Positions 1-9,510 are shown, counted from the first letter of the stretch. The stretch is 38,937 nucleotides of DNA from an uncultured Christensenella sp. (GCA_910577795.1 CAJTNW010000004.1:38787-77723), one strand, 5' to 3'. The notes: generated by a model not told the origin, from the sequence alone. Numbers and translations are program-made.

Positions 1-69
1 GGGGGGGTAATGATATAATGATTTTAATAACTGATAAAGTTATGCAAAAGAATAATTTTGGAGGCTTAT

Positions 70-807
70 ATGAAAGCAAAAGATTTTAGAAAATCAGCAT
101 ATGGCAAAATCAAAAAGAAGTGCTGGGGCACACTTGCTGCTGCAGAACTTATTATGAGCATCATTCTTGGTGCTTGTGCAGGTCTTAACCGCTTTTACAT
201 TGGTTGGATTGGTTCTCTACTACTAGGTGGCGCACTAACTCTTGGTGCAAGTTTTATGGCACTTTCAGTAACAGATGGTAAATCTATTAAAGTAGATAAT
301 ATTTTTGGTGGATTTAAACAATTTGGTAGCAGTTTGGTATTGAATATTTTAATTTCAATATTTACATTCTTGTGGTCATTATTGTTAATAGTACCAGGTA
401 TCATTATGAGTTTAGCATACTCTATGAGTTACTTTGTTTTACTTGATAACCCTGAACTATCTCCTAATGCAGCACGTAAAAAATCCATCGAATTAATGAA
501 AGGTTACAAATGGAAACTTTTCTGCTTAAAATTTAGTTTCATTGGTTGGTATTTACTAAGCATTTTAACTTTGGGTATTCTATTCTTCTGGGTTAACCCT
601 TATGAAAGAGCCGCAGAAGCAGAATTCTACAGAAATATCGTAGGTCAAAAAGAAGCCCAAAACAACACTACAGAAGAAAATAATACTGTTGTAGAAGAAA
701 CTGCACCAGTTGAAGAAATTACTGCTGTTGAAGAGACTACTCCAGTTGAAGAGGCTGCACCTGTAGAAGAAACTAAAGTTGTTGATACTGAAGTTACTGA
801 ACAATAA
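70..807 (+). CDS. DUF975-family membrane protein with acidic C-terminal repeats
   Basis: Integral membrane protein of unknown function, 245 aa. The central block (NPELSPNAARKKS, then MKGYKWKLF, FIGWYLL and WVNPY) is the hallmark of the DUF975 family, and about four hydrophobic segments are visible between residues 20 and 180. The ATG at 70 is chosen because GGAGG lies five bases upstream (60-64); a TTG at 58 would overlap that ribosome binding site. A TATAAT at 14-19 could be the -10 box of its promoter, but no -35 can be seen at the window edge. The last ~45 residues are a degenerate run of (A/T)PVEE-type units, acidic and low in complexity, which DUF975 proteins do not normally need; they probably form a flexible tail. 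It stands alone: a strong hairpin terminator follows and the next gene is convergent. Confidence 0.85.
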   Translation: MKAKDFRKSAYGKIKKKCWGTLAAAELIMSIILGACAGLNRFYIGWIGSLLLGGALTLGASFMALSVTDGKSIKVDNIFGGFKQFGSSLVLNILISIFTFLWSLLLIVPGIIMSLAYSMSYFVLLDNPELSPNAARKKSIELMKGYKWKLFCLKFSFIGWYLLSILTLGILFFWVNPYERAAEAEFYRNIVGQKEAQNNTTEENNTVVEETAPVEEITAVEETTPVEEAAPVEETKVVDTEVTEQ

Positions 808-845
808 TTGTACTTGATAAAATAATCTTAAACTTCAAAATAAAT

Positions 846-876
846 AAGGTTCTGTGTGATACGCACAGAACCTTTT
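846..876. terminator. Bidirectional intrinsic terminator between DUF975 gene and lacZ
   Basis: A perfect 11-bp stem (AAGGTTCTGTG with CACAGAACCTT) encloses a 7-base loop. It is flanked by T-rich sequence on the right and A-rich sequence on the left, so it can serve both convergent genes. Confidence 0.9.
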
Positions 877-905
877 ATATTTTATTATATATTATAAATA
901 CAATA

Positions 906-3900
906 TTAATTAAACTTTAATACAAATCTTAGTTCGTGAGGTTGTTTTGGCAAAATCTTATATTTAGGTTTTGTATTTGCCATTGCAGGAATATCTCCAC
1001 CAACACCACGTTGCTTACCATCAACACAAATTGTCAAAGATTTTTCTCTTTCTAACTCGTGGCAATGTTTTGCATTTAGCAAAGTTTGCACTGTATAAGG
1101 GTGAATAGTTGCCTCAAAAGATTTATCTACCGCACGCAAAGATATACCTTTATCCTCACCAATGTTGATATAACGTACACCTGTATGATTACCATTTTCT
1201 TGCGGATACAAATAATCATGTATAAAATCTTCACTCATACCTTTATACACACCAAGTTTAGCACTAGTTGCTCTATCGCAATAGTTTTCGTGAGGACCTT
1301 TTGCGTACATCTCTATACCATCAATACCTTCAGTTAATTTCCATGTAAAGCCATATCTTTCTAAATCTTTAATGCATACAACTTCCATTTCCATATCTAT
1401 GCTACCATCACCGCCAAACTTGTATCTAGTATGCAAAGTTTTTAAATATCTCATTTTCCAGTCAATATCTGCAACTGCTACACCATCTACATAATCTAGT
1501 TTGATACTTGTTGCACGCAAAGTTTTTTCCGCATTTTTAAAAGCAGATACTCCCATAATTACGTTTGCAATTATTCTTGGAACTTGTGGCAATGCATCAT
1601 TATCTATAGTTGCTCTAAAGAAGTTTGGTCTAATAGGAGCGGTTAATCTTTCCTCCCCGTCTACTTTTGCAGAAATTATTTTACCATTTTTTGCTAAAAC
1701 GTACTCTGTTTTTCCACATTTAATATTGTAATAAGTTTCATTTTCCACAAAAGTTGCACCTGCAAACATTGGTTTTGGAGAAAAATCAAATTTTTGCAAA
1801 ATAAATTGTTCAATTGCTACTATATGACCTTTGTCTGCATAATCTGTATCATTTTTAGTAACCATTTTAATATCGCAAACAATTTCTTTATCCTTTGGCA
1901 AAACAATGTCCTTATCCAATAAATCACAACAAATTGTGCTATCTGGTGGGCACTCCACATTTAAAGTACGGCTATAAAGTTGCTTACCTTCTGCATTAAT
2001 TGCCAAAATAATATCAAATTGTGCTAAATCAGTAAAGCGATAACGATTTAGTATTGATAAGCAATTGTCATTTAACTCAAATTTAACTTGTTGATATTGG
2101 TATTTAACCTCATACAAGGCAGGGTTTGGAGAACGGTCACCTCTTACTATACCATTAAAAGCAAACCTGCCTGCGTTTGGCTTATCACCAAAATCGCCAC
2201 CATAATTCCATTTATCTTTGCCGTTTTCGGTTGTCCTAATACTCTGGTCAGCAAAATCCCAAATATAACCACCTGCTAGTCTGTCATATTTCCAAAACAT
2301 ATCCCAATAATCGCTAAAGTTGCCCAAACTATTACCCATACAATGTGCATATTCACATTGTATAAACGGCAAATCTTTATACATATCAGGTGTATATTTG
2401 CTACCCATTGGTGACCATAACGCAGCACAATGTCGCATTGGTTGATTTTCGCCAATTATAGGCATTTTTTCTACTTTAGAGTACATTTCACTTAAAACGT
2501 CACCAACTTTACCGGACTGGTCTGGCTCATAGTGAATAAATCTTGATTTATCTAACTCTAAAACAGCCTTTTTCATTTCAAAAAAGTCTTTACCAAAACC
2601 TGCCTCGTTACCCAAAGACCAACTAATAATACATGGGTGATTACGCAACCTTCTTACCATATTAGTTGCTCTGTAAATACATTGGTTAACCCACTTTTTA
2701 CTACTCTTTGGCAAAAACATTGCTAACCCATGTGTTTCAAGGTTTGTTTCTGCCATAACAAGTATACCATAGCGGTCACATAATTCATAAAAAACATCTT
2801 GGTTAGGATAATGGCTGTTTCGGATAGAAGTAATATTATTTGCTTTGCAAAGTTTAATATCATTTTCAATAAGTTCTGCTGGCACAGCATGACCATAATC
2901 TGGGTGGAATTCGTGACGATTTACACCAAAAATCTTTATTATCTTACCATTTAATTTAATAAATGGACCTTTACCATTTATCATTGGCTCAATTTTAATT
3001 TCCCTAAATCCATAATGAGATTTTCTAATGTCAATAACTTTGTCATCTGCAACCAAAGTTACCTCAACATCGTATAAGTTAGGGAACTCGTGTGACCAAA
3101 GCACAACTTTTTCTATATCTGTTTGCAAACTAATAGTATAATCACTATTTTTGGCAATAGAAAACAAATCACTTTCCAAAACAGCAACTTCTTGACTTTG
3201 ATAAGACAATTTTACTATTGCTCTGACATTAGTTGCCATTATATCTCTTGACTCGATAGTAATATCTGTCATAAATCTTGCAGACCTATAATCGTTAAAT
3301 ATAGTAGAATGTGTAAAATAGTCAGAAATCTCCAATTTAGGTTTTCTTATAACCCAAACACTACGGAAAATACCAGAGATTCTCCACATATCTTGGTCCT
3401 CAAGATAACTACCAGTAGTATATCTGTATACAGAAACAGCAAGTTTATTAGTACCCTCTTTTACAAATTCAGTTATATTGTATTCTTGCGGACTAAATGT
3501 ATCTTCTGAATAACCTACAAATTCACCATTTACATAAATATCTCCACAACTATTAATTCCTTCAAATCTAATAAAAATATCTTTGTCAAGGTTTGTTACC
3601 TCAAACTCAGTAACATACAAACCTACCTCGTTATACCTATTTTTAACATGTGGTATTAAAAGTGGATTAAATTGTGTTAGTGCATAAGGATACACATAGT
3701 TAGTATATATAGGCTGACTATGTCCTTCTATTTGCCAGTTAGATGGTACTTTTATTTTGCCAAATCCATCAAGTTTACTTCCAACTTTTTCATAATCAAT
3801 TGGAATTAGTTTTGGGTTTTCAACCAATTTAAAATCCCATTCGCCATCAAGACACTCTGCAGTGATTTCACCTTTTTCATCATAAGGAAACCCTGCCGCA

Positions 3901-3953
3901 TATCTTTTTATTGCTCCTATATTATAACTTTGTAATTGCTTCCAATAATTCAT
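906..3953 (-). CDS. lacZ: Beta-galactosidase, GH2 (LacZ type)
   Basis: Hydrolyses terminal beta-D-galactosides such as lactose or galacto-oligosaccharides. At 1015 aa it is close to the 1023 aa of E. coli LacZ. The order is N-terminal jelly roll, immunoglobulin-like domain, TIM barrel with GVNRHEFHP and RNSHYPN, then the C-terminal beta-galactosidase small chain domain. The acid/base Glu is E450 in GNEAGFG and the nucleophile is E534 in QCEYAHCMGNS; both motifs are intact. No signal peptide is seen, so the enzyme should be cytoplasmic. AGGGG lies 6 bases before the ATG. No sugar permease or regulator adjoins it. The 97-base gap behind it holds a short hairpin but no convincing promoter, so read-through from the upstream ABC-F gene is possible. 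Confidence 0.95.
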   Translation of the reverse strand: MNYWKQLQSYNIGAIKRYAAGFPYDEKGEITAECLDGEWDFKLVENPKLIPIDYEKVGSKLDGFGKIKVPSNWQIEGHSQPIYTNYVYPYALTQFNPLLIPHVKNRYNEVGLYVTEFEVTNLDKDIFIRFEGINSCGDIYVNGEFVGYSEDTFSPQEYNITEFVKEGTNKLAVSVYRYTTGSYLEDQDMWRISGIFRSVWVIRKPKLEISDYFTHSTIFNDYRSARFMTDITIESRDIMATNVRAIVKLSYQSQEVAVLESDLFSIAKNSDYTISLQTDIEKVVLWSHEFPNLYDVEVTLVADDKVIDIRKSHYGFREIKIEPMINGKGPFIKLNGKIIKIFGVNRHEFHPDYGHAVPAELIENDIKLCKANNITSIRNSHYPNQDVFYELCDRYGILVMAETNLETHGLAMFLPKSSKKWVNQCIYRATNMVRRLRNHPCIISWSLGNEAGFGKDFFEMKKAVLELDKSRFIHYEPDQSGKVGDVLSEMYSKVEKMPIIGENQPMRHCAALWSPMGSKYTPDMYKDLPFIQCEYAHCMGNSLGNFSDYWDMFWKYDRLAGGYIWDFADQSIRTTENGKDKWNYGGDFGDKPNAGRFAFNGIVRGDRSPNPALYEVKYQYQQVKFELNDNCLSILNRYRFTDLAQFDIILAINAEGKQLYSRTLNVECPPDSTICCDLLDKDIVLPKDKEIVCDIKMVTKNDTDYADKGHIVAIEQFILQKFDFSPKPMFAGATFVENETYYNIKCGKTEYVLAKNGKIISAKVDGEERLTAPIRPNFFRATIDNDALPQVPRIIANVIMGVSAFKNAEKTLRATSIKLDYVDGVAVADIDWKMRYLKTLHTRYKFGGDGSIDMEMEVVCIKDLERYGFTWKLTEGIDGIEMYAKGPHENYCDRATSAKLGVYKGMSEDFIHDYLYPQENGNHTGVRYINIGEDKGISLRAVDKSFEATIHPYTVQTLLNAKHCHELEREKSLTICVDGKQRGVGGDIPAMANTKPKYKILPKQPHELRFVLKFN

Positions 3954-3998
3954 AATTACCCCTTTATTTGTTATTGCATTATTAATTTTAATTTATAT

Positions 3999-4016
3999 AG
4001 TGCCGATTTTTGCACT
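3999..4016. terminator. Short hairpin between ABC-F gene and lacZ (weak terminator candidate)
   Basis: A 5-bp stem (AGTGC/GCACT) with loop CGATTTTT sits in the 97-base gap between two same-strand genes. It lacks a clear U-tract on the minus strand, so termination would be partial at best. The sequence resembles the stronger hairpins near 5760 and 9560. Confidence 0.35.
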
Positions 4017-4050
4017 GTTTTACAAAATATTTTATTAGTAGTTTTAAAAA

Positions 4051-5625
4051 TTATTCCATATCAAGATAATCTTCGTAGTTCATTTCCTTATCAAATACTT
4101 TTGTACCATTAATTTCAATAATTCTGTTAGCAACTGTAGACAAAATTTCTTGGTCGTGTGTTGCAAATAGCATATTACCTTTAAAATTAATCATGCCTTT
4201 ATTTAAAGATGTAATAGACTCCAAATCTAAATGGTTTGTTGGCTCATCCATAATCAAAAAGTTGCCACCAGCAAGCATCATTCTAGCAAGCATACATCTT
4301 ACTTTTTCGCCACCGCTAAGTACTTTTGCTGCTTTTTTAACTTCTTCACCAGAAAATAACATTCTGCCTAACCAACCACGCAAAAATTCCTCATATTGTT
4401 CTTTTGGTGAATATTGACCTATCCATTGCACAAGATTTAAATCGCAACCATCAAAATATTTAGCATTGTTTTCTGGCAAATATGCAGGAATAATTGTTTT
4501 ACCCCACTCTATTGTACCACTATCTGCAACCTCTTCGCCCATTAAAATATCAAAAAGCATTGTTATAGTTGTAGACTTATCTGCTAAAAAGGCAATTTTT
4601 TCGTCCTCTTTTACCATAAAACTTACATTTTCAAAATAACCTTTTTTAGTCAAATTTTCTACTTTTAAAATTTCTCTTCCTATTTCTCTTTCATATTTAA
4701 AATCCACAAATGGATATTTACGCATAGAAGGTTTAATATCATTTAAAGTCAATTTTTCTAACTCTTTTTTACGACTAGTTGCTTGCCTTGATTTAGACGC
4801 GTTTGCTGAGAATTTTGCAATAAATTCTTGTAATTCCTTTGCTCTTGCCTCAGCCTTTTTATTTTGCTCTCTTGCTTGTCTTGCTAAAAGTTGTGATGTT
4901 TCATACCAAAAATCATAATTACCTACAAACAAATTAATATGTCCAAAGTCAACATCACAAATATGTGTACATACTCTATTTAAAAAGTGTCTGTTATGGG
5001 ATACAATAATTATTGTATTTTCAAAATCCATAAGATAATTCTCTAGCCATCTTGTAGTTTTTGCGTCTAAGTTATTTGTTGGCTCGTCCAATATAAGAAT
5101 ATCTGGATTACCAAATAGCGCTTGTGCTAGCAATACTTTTACCTTAGTTTTAGCATCCACTTCAGACATAAGCACATAATTTAAGGCACTATCTACTTTT
5201 AACTCATTAAGCAAAGTTTCTGCCTCACTTTCTGCCTCATAGCCGCCTAACTCTGCAAACTCACCCTCAAGTTCTGCTGCCAAAATTCCATCTTCTTCAG
5301 TAAAATCAGGTTTTGCATACAAGGCTTCTTTTTGCACTCTTATTTCATACATTCTGTTATGACCTTTTAGCACAGTATCAAGCACAGTCAAATCATCATA
5401 AGCATTTTGGTTTTGTTGCAATACAGACATTCTTTCACCCTTGCCTATGCTAACATTACCATGAGTAGGCTCTATATCCCCTGACAAAATTTTTAAAAAT
5501 GTAGATTTACCAGCACCATTAGCGCCAATAACACCATAACAATTACCTTTAGTAAATTTTATATTAACCTCTTCAAACAATTTTCTTTGTCCAAACTGTA
5601 AACTTAAATCATTAACTTGTAACAT
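4051..5625 (-). CDS. ABC-F family ATPase (YkpA/YbiT-like)
   Basis: Soluble protein of two fused ABC ATPase domains and no membrane segment, 524 aa; ABC-F proteins act on the ribosome. Domain 1 has Walker A GANGAGKST (34-42), Walker B and D-loop LILDEPTNNLD (177-187) and H-loop VSHNRHF. A linker rich in K, E and R contains SANASKSRQATSR, which also occurs in E. coli YbiT and supports that subgroup over antibiotic-resistance ABC-Fs. Domain 2 keeps LSGGEKVR, MDEPTNHLD and THDQ. Two motifs are degenerate: the domain 1 signature reads VDAKT (156-160) and the domain 2 P-loop reads ADKSTTIT (348-355) with Ile where Lys is expected. These belong to the same composite ATP site. AGAGGA precedes the ATG by 5 bases. 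Confidence 0.93.
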   Translation of the reverse strand: MLQVNDLSLQFGQRKLFEEVNIKFTKGNCYGVIGANGAGKSTFLKILSGDIEPTHGNVSIGKGERMSVLQQNQNAYDDLTVLDTVLKGHNRMYEIRVQKEALYAKPDFTEEDGILAAELEGEFAELGGYEAESEAETLLNELKVDSALNYVLMSEVDAKTKVKVLLAQALFGNPDILILDEPTNNLDAKTTRWLENYLMDFENTIIIVSHNRHFLNRVCTHICDVDFGHINLFVGNYDFWYETSQLLARQAREQNKKAEARAKELQEFIAKFSANASKSRQATSRKKELEKLTLNDIKPSMRKYPFVDFKYEREIGREILKVENLTKKGYFENVSFMVKEDEKIAFLADKSTTITMLFDILMGEEVADSGTIEWGKTIIPAYLPENNAKYFDGCDLNLVQWIGQYSPKEQYEEFLRGWLGRMLFSGEEVKKAAKVLSGGEKVRCMLARMMLAGGNFLIMDEPTNHLDLESITSLNKGMINFKGNMLFATHDQEILSTVANRIIEINGTKVFDKEMNYEDYLDME

Positions 5626-5657
5626 CTAATTCCTCTTTATATAATATTATTTTTATT

Positions 5658-5686
5658 AGTATACCACATAACTTGCCTAATTGCAA
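5658..5686 (-). promoter_or_regulatory. Sigma-A-type promoter of the ABC-F gene
   Basis: On the minus strand, TTGCAA (5686-5681), a 17-base spacer and TATACT (5663-5658) lie about 33 bases before the start codon. Short leader, no structure seen in it. Confidence 0.7.
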
Positions 5687-5745
5687 GAGAAAAACACTTT
5701 CATATCTATTTTGACAAAATATTACATACGTATATAAAACCAACT

Positions 5746-5782
5746 AAAAAAGTGTCAATTTCCTTACGAAAATCGGCACTTT
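5746..5782 (-). terminator. Intrinsic terminator after the ade/428-aa gene pair
   Basis: On the minus strand AAAGTGCC pairs with GACACTTT (one G-U pair) around a partly paired loop, followed by a run of T. It lies 22 bases beyond the stop codon of the upstream gene. Confidence 0.8.
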
Positions 5783-5803
5783 ATTAGAATTTAGTCAAAA
5801 TTA

Positions 5804-7090
5804 TTATTCATTTTCCTCATATTCTTCACGAGAAAATTTATCAATAAAATTATTTTCGGCTTTTTTTGCAGTTAAATATAAGAATAGTGCAAGATAACAG
5901 TCAGCAAGTTCTGAACATACTGCCTCACCATGAATGTTACGAAATTGACTGCAACCTTGAAAAGAATATTTTTCGTTATTTTTAAAATTCTTTTCTATAA
6001 GTTTCATTCTTACTCTTGCCCATTCTCTTGAACTAATACTATTCACTTGTTCTATTCCTAAGCAATAAGCAAAAATATCCATAGTATATAAAGCAGATTC
6101 ATTTACTCTACCGCCTCGCGCACCTTCTGGGTACAATACTCCGCCACAAGGTCTACTTTTTTTGTCATAAATAGTAAAAATTCCTTGTTTCTTTCCGTCC
6201 TCACCTATTTCGCTTTTATAAAAAGCATTGTAAATTTCCTCAAAATTTCTTACAACTCCGCTTGGCAAGTCTTCTTCTGCTATTTTAGAGTATATAAATG
6301 GTTTTATACCAACACCTAAATAACTTGTTGCAAAAGGACTTTGCACATCAAATCTTCGCAAAATCATATCTTCGCCAATATTAACCCCTGCCATATCACC
6401 ATCATTTAATGAAGAAAAACATGCCCTGTAAGTTATAATGGCTTTTTCCCTTAATGCCGCAGAATTTTTGCTTTTTCTTGTCATTACACTAATAAGATAA
6501 AGTAAATTTGCATTTTCCATATTAACTATAGTCCTGCACTCACCGCCATTACTACTGCCATCTGTATTATAATTATATTCTATCTCTTGACCTAATACGT
6601 TTATTGCCTCTTTATTTAAAACATTTAAGGCATATTCCTTATCACGCAAATTTAGTTTATCCCAAACAAGCCAACAAACAAATAACAACTCAGTTACAGC
6701 AGATAGATGCTCCTGATTTACTCCCCAACCATCTGCAGAGTTTGCAATATGGTGATATAAACAAGAACGCAAAAGTTTCATATATTTATCTCTTGCAACA
6801 TACAATTTATGTCCAACAATATCTTCGTCATAAAACTTAAACTTAACTGCTGCCACAATAGTTTTAGCCATATAAATTGACTGCCTTACAAACCTATCAA
6901 ACGGACCTTTTAATGATAAATACTCGCTTTTACTTTCCTTATTAAAACCTTTGTATTTCCACCAGTCATTTAAGCCGTATTTGACAACTTTGTTGATAAT
7001 TTTATCCAAATCCTCTGCCAAATCACCACCCAATGGCTCTGGTTCAACTTGGTTCCATTCAATTTTATCAATATCTTTTAATTTAAACAT
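5804..7090 (-). CDS. Protein of unknown function coupled to adenine deaminase
   Basis: A 428-aa protein I cannot assign with confidence. It has no signal peptide and no membrane segment. It is rich in helices: blocks such as SADGWGVNQEHLSAVTELLF, followed by WLVWDKL, look like the paired helices of (alpha/alpha) toroid folds seen in polysaccharide lyases and related hydrolases. A Gly-rich stretch (PCGGVLYPEGARGGRVNES) near residue 330 could line an active site; that is inference only. Its ATG overlaps the ade stop codon by one base (TAATG), so translation should be coupled, and a terminator follows at once. The pair therefore forms a two-gene operon. Any functional link with adenine deaminase rests only on this arrangement. 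Confidence 0.8.
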   Translation of the reverse strand: MFKLKDIDKIEWNQVEPEPLGGDLAEDLDKIINKVVKYGLNDWWKYKGFNKESKSEYLSLKGPFDRFVRQSIYMAKTIVAAVKFKFYDEDIVGHKLYVARDKYMKLLRSCLYHHIANSADGWGVNQEHLSAVTELLFVCWLVWDKLNLRDKEYALNVLNKEAINVLGQEIEYNYNTDGSSNGGECRTIVNMENANLLYLISVMTRKSKNSAALREKAIITYRACFSSLNDGDMAGVNIGEDMILRRFDVQSPFATSYLGVGIKPFIYSKIAEEDLPSGVVRNFEEIYNAFYKSEIGEDGKKQGIFTIYDKKSRPCGGVLYPEGARGGRVNESALYTMDIFAYCLGIEQVNSISSREWARVRMKLIEKNFKNNEKYSFQGCSQFRNIHGEAVCSELADCYLALFLYLTAKKAENNFIDKFSREEYEENE

Positions 7091-8796
7091 TACTCCTTCA
7101 CCTCTATATCCACAAAACTGAATGTTTGATAATCAAATAAACCTTTATCACTTATTTTTAATTGTGGTATTACAACTAAGGACATAAATGACAATGTCAT
7201 AAATGGTTCAACTTCTTTTTCTACATTTAAAACTTCATATGCAAACTTGTTTAATTTTGCAGTCATTGTTGCAATATAGTCAATATTTTTATCGCTCATT
7301 AGTCCTGCAATAGGCAATTCCAATGTATCATAAACTTTGCCATTATGCACAGCAGTCATACCGCCACCTACTCGTTTTATTTCACTTGCAGCAATTGCCA
7401 TATCTTTATCATTATCACCACACACAATAATATTATGACTATCATGTGCCACACTAACTGCTATAGCACCATTTTTAATTCCATAACCTTCTATTAAGCC
7501 TATACCAATATTGCCAGTGTTTTTATGTCTTTCAATTACGCATATCTTACTTAAGCCATCCTTAAAATCATAAACACCTTTTGTTATACTTGCCTTACGA
7601 ATAAGACTTGTTGTAGTAACATTGTGCGGTTCTATACCAATAACTCTTACTTTATCACTATTTATTTTTAATTTTAAATCATCTTCTGTTATATCATTAC
7701 AATGCACAGTGTTTCTAACTTTTTTATTATCAAGCACTTTTGCCTCAAACAATGCCTTTCCGTCTTTTGCAACAAGTTTACCTTTTTTGTAAACTTCCAA
7801 TACATTAAATTTGTAAATATCGTCTATTACAACAATATCTGCAATTTTGCCAGCGGATAGTGCACCCCTATCGTTTAATTTATAGCACTCTGCACAATTT
7901 AATGTTGCCATAGTTATTGCATCAATAGGAGATAAACCCATTTCTATTGCAATTTTTATATTGTTATTAATGTGTCCTATACTCAATAAATCATGAACTT
8001 GTCTATCATCAGTACAAAAAACAAGTCTTCTTAAAGTTTTGCTGTTGATAATAGGAAATAAATCACGCAAATTTCTTGTTGCGCTACCTTCACGAACAAG
8101 CACATACATTCCTCGTCTTAATTTATTGCACGCATCTTCAACATCAACACATTCATGGTCAGTAGTTATGCCTGCACCAATGTACGCATTTAATTCCTTA
8201 TTACCAGCAAGAGGATAATGTCCATCAACTACAACACCTTTTGCTTTTGCACATTTTAATTTATCCATTACGTCCTTATCGCAATAAATAACTCCAGGAG
8301 CATTCATAAATTCCCCTATGCCATGACACTTTTGCAAAAGTTTATCCACACCTTTTGCATCAATATTCGCACCGTTATTTTCGTAAGGAGTTGCTGGCAC
8401 ACAACTAGGTGCCATAAACATACCATCAAAAGGTACATTTTTACATTCCTCTATCATATAGTCAACCCCATCTTCGCCACAAACGTTTGCTATTTCATGT
8501 GGGTCACATATACCAGTGGTAGTACCCCAAGGCAAAACTGCTTTTGCAAAATTGGAAGGTGATAGCATAGTACTTTCTATATGCAAATGTCCATCAATAA
8601 ATCCCGGAGATAAATATTTGCCTTGCATATTTACTTCTTTTTTGCCGCAATAACTGCCTACACCTGCAATATATCCATCACAAATAGCAATATCTGCAAC
8701 TTCTATTTCACCAGTATACACATTGATTACATTGCCGCCTTTTAATACTAAATCTGCTTTTTCCAAACCCATTGCAACTTTTATTTGTTTTTCCAT
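7090..8796 (-). CDS. ade: Adenine deaminase
   Basis: Converts adenine to hypoxanthine and ammonia in purine salvage; a metal-dependent amidohydrolase. Visible motifs in order: GFIDGHLHIESTMLSP (metal-binding H-x-H), WGTTTGICDPHEIANVCG, VDGHYPLAG, TTDHECV, FCTDDRQ, and MATLNCAECYKL with GKIADIVV closing the barrel. The C-terminal region with VAHDSHNI and AVHNGKV is typical of the Ade family and absent from simpler amidohydrolases. The start at 8796 gives 568 aa, as expected for the family. It has GGAG 8 bases upstream; a longer in-frame start at 8874 would lie inside the promoter. A gene of unknown function overlaps its stop codon. Confidence 0.95.
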   Translation of the reverse strand: MEKQIKVAMGLEKADLVLKGGNVINVYTGEIEVADIAICDGYIAGVGSYCGKKEVNMQGKYLSPGFIDGHLHIESTMLSPSNFAKAVLPWGTTTGICDPHEIANVCGEDGVDYMIEECKNVPFDGMFMAPSCVPATPYENNGANIDAKGVDKLLQKCHGIGEFMNAPGVIYCDKDVMDKLKCAKAKGVVVDGHYPLAGNKELNAYIGAGITTDHECVDVEDACNKLRRGMYVLVREGSATRNLRDLFPIINSKTLRRLVFCTDDRQVHDLLSIGHINNNIKIAIEMGLSPIDAITMATLNCAECYKLNDRGALSAGKIADIVVIDDIYKFNVLEVYKKGKLVAKDGKALFEAKVLDNKKVRNTVHCNDITEDDLKLKINSDKVRVIGIEPHNVTTTSLIRKASITKGVYDFKDGLSKICVIERHKNTGNIGIGLIEGYGIKNGAIAVSVAHDSHNIIVCGDNDKDMAIAASEIKRVGGGMTAVHNGKVYDTLELPIAGLMSDKNIDYIATMTAKLNKFAYEVLNVEKEVEPFMTLSFMSLVVIPQLKISDKGLFDYQTFSFVDIEVKE

Positions 8797-8845
8797 ATCA
8801 TATACTCCACTAAAATGTAAAAAACTTAATATTTTAACAATTATC

Positions 8846-8874
8846 ATTTTATCATTAATAACCAACAAAGTCAA
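8846..8874 (-). promoter_or_regulatory. Sigma-A-type promoter of the ade operon
   Basis: Minus strand TTGACT (8874-8869), 17-base spacer, TAAAAT (8851-8846). The leader is about 45 bases and no purine riboswitch is visible in it. Confidence 0.75.
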
Positions 8875-8964
8875 GGTTTAGTTAAAAATCAACCTTTTAT
8901 AATTATTCAATTTATGGTATACACAAAGCAATGTGCTGCATACACTATATCTAAGGGGGATTTT

Positions 8965-9510
8965 ATGAGTGAAATTGAATTATTGCCTTCAGAGGAACAA
9001 ATAAATATGATGAATAAAGAATATAACGAACTTAACAGACGTAAAGGTTTATTGTGTGATAATTGCGATAACAAAAATAATCATACATACCACCCAAAAC
9101 CTCTTTGCAAAAGCCCTAAATGTGGGACAGACCCAAAACAAAAAAAGTTGTTTGAACGAATTTATTTTGCAGAGCAAGATTTGATAATGGCTTTAAGGCA
9201 ATTGTTTACAATTGCTCCACACCATATTAAAGACGATATTGCAGATATAATTAAAATAAAAAAGACTAACTCTAATCTTACACTAAAATGTTATTATGCC
9301 TCAACAGATAGTGAAATAAGTTATGCGCCAATACTTAGCCATGAAGAAGACTATTGTAGGCTTTTAAGACATATTATAACCATGCAAAAACAACTTTTAC
9401 TAATGCTAAACAAAGCAAAATTCCTTTGTGTGTACAGCAAAAAGATGATTAAAAATGAATGGACTGCTAGTTACATAATTATCACAATAGGTATATATTG
9501 CAGGTTTTAA
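8965..9510 (+). CDS. Small Cys-rich protein of unknown function
   Basis: A 181-aa protein that I do not recognise. The ATG at 8965 is preceded by AAGGGGG about 6 bases upstream; an in-frame ATG at 8914 has no such site. Residues ~28-53 hold CDNC, two His and CKSPKC, a pattern that could bind one zinc ion. The following region is amphipathic and helical (AEQDLIMALRQLFTIAPHH; later LLRHIITMQKQLLLML). The last ~15 residues are hydrophobic, too short to call a membrane anchor. It is divergent from ade, with the two starts about 170 bases apart, and ends at a terminator shared with the convergent mannanase gene. A TATACA at 8918-8923 may be its -10 box, but the -35 is poor. Confidence 0.65.
   Translation: MSEIELLPSEEQINMMNKEYNELNRRKGLLCDNCDNKNNHTYHPKPLCKSPKCGTDPKQKKLFERIYFAEQDLIMALRQLFTIAPHHIKDDIADIIKIKKTNSNLTLKCYYASTDSEISYAPILSHEEDYCRLLRHIITMQKQLLLMLNKAKFLCVYSKKMIKNEWTASYIIITIGIYCRF

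Noticed and set aside
1..7. Poly-G run at the left edge
   Set aside because: Most likely a sequencing or assembly edge effect; nothing biological can be supported.
8797..8874. Longer N-terminus for adenine deaminase
   Set aside because: It would overlap the predicted promoter and lacks a ribosome binding site; the start at 8796 has both family length and GGAG.
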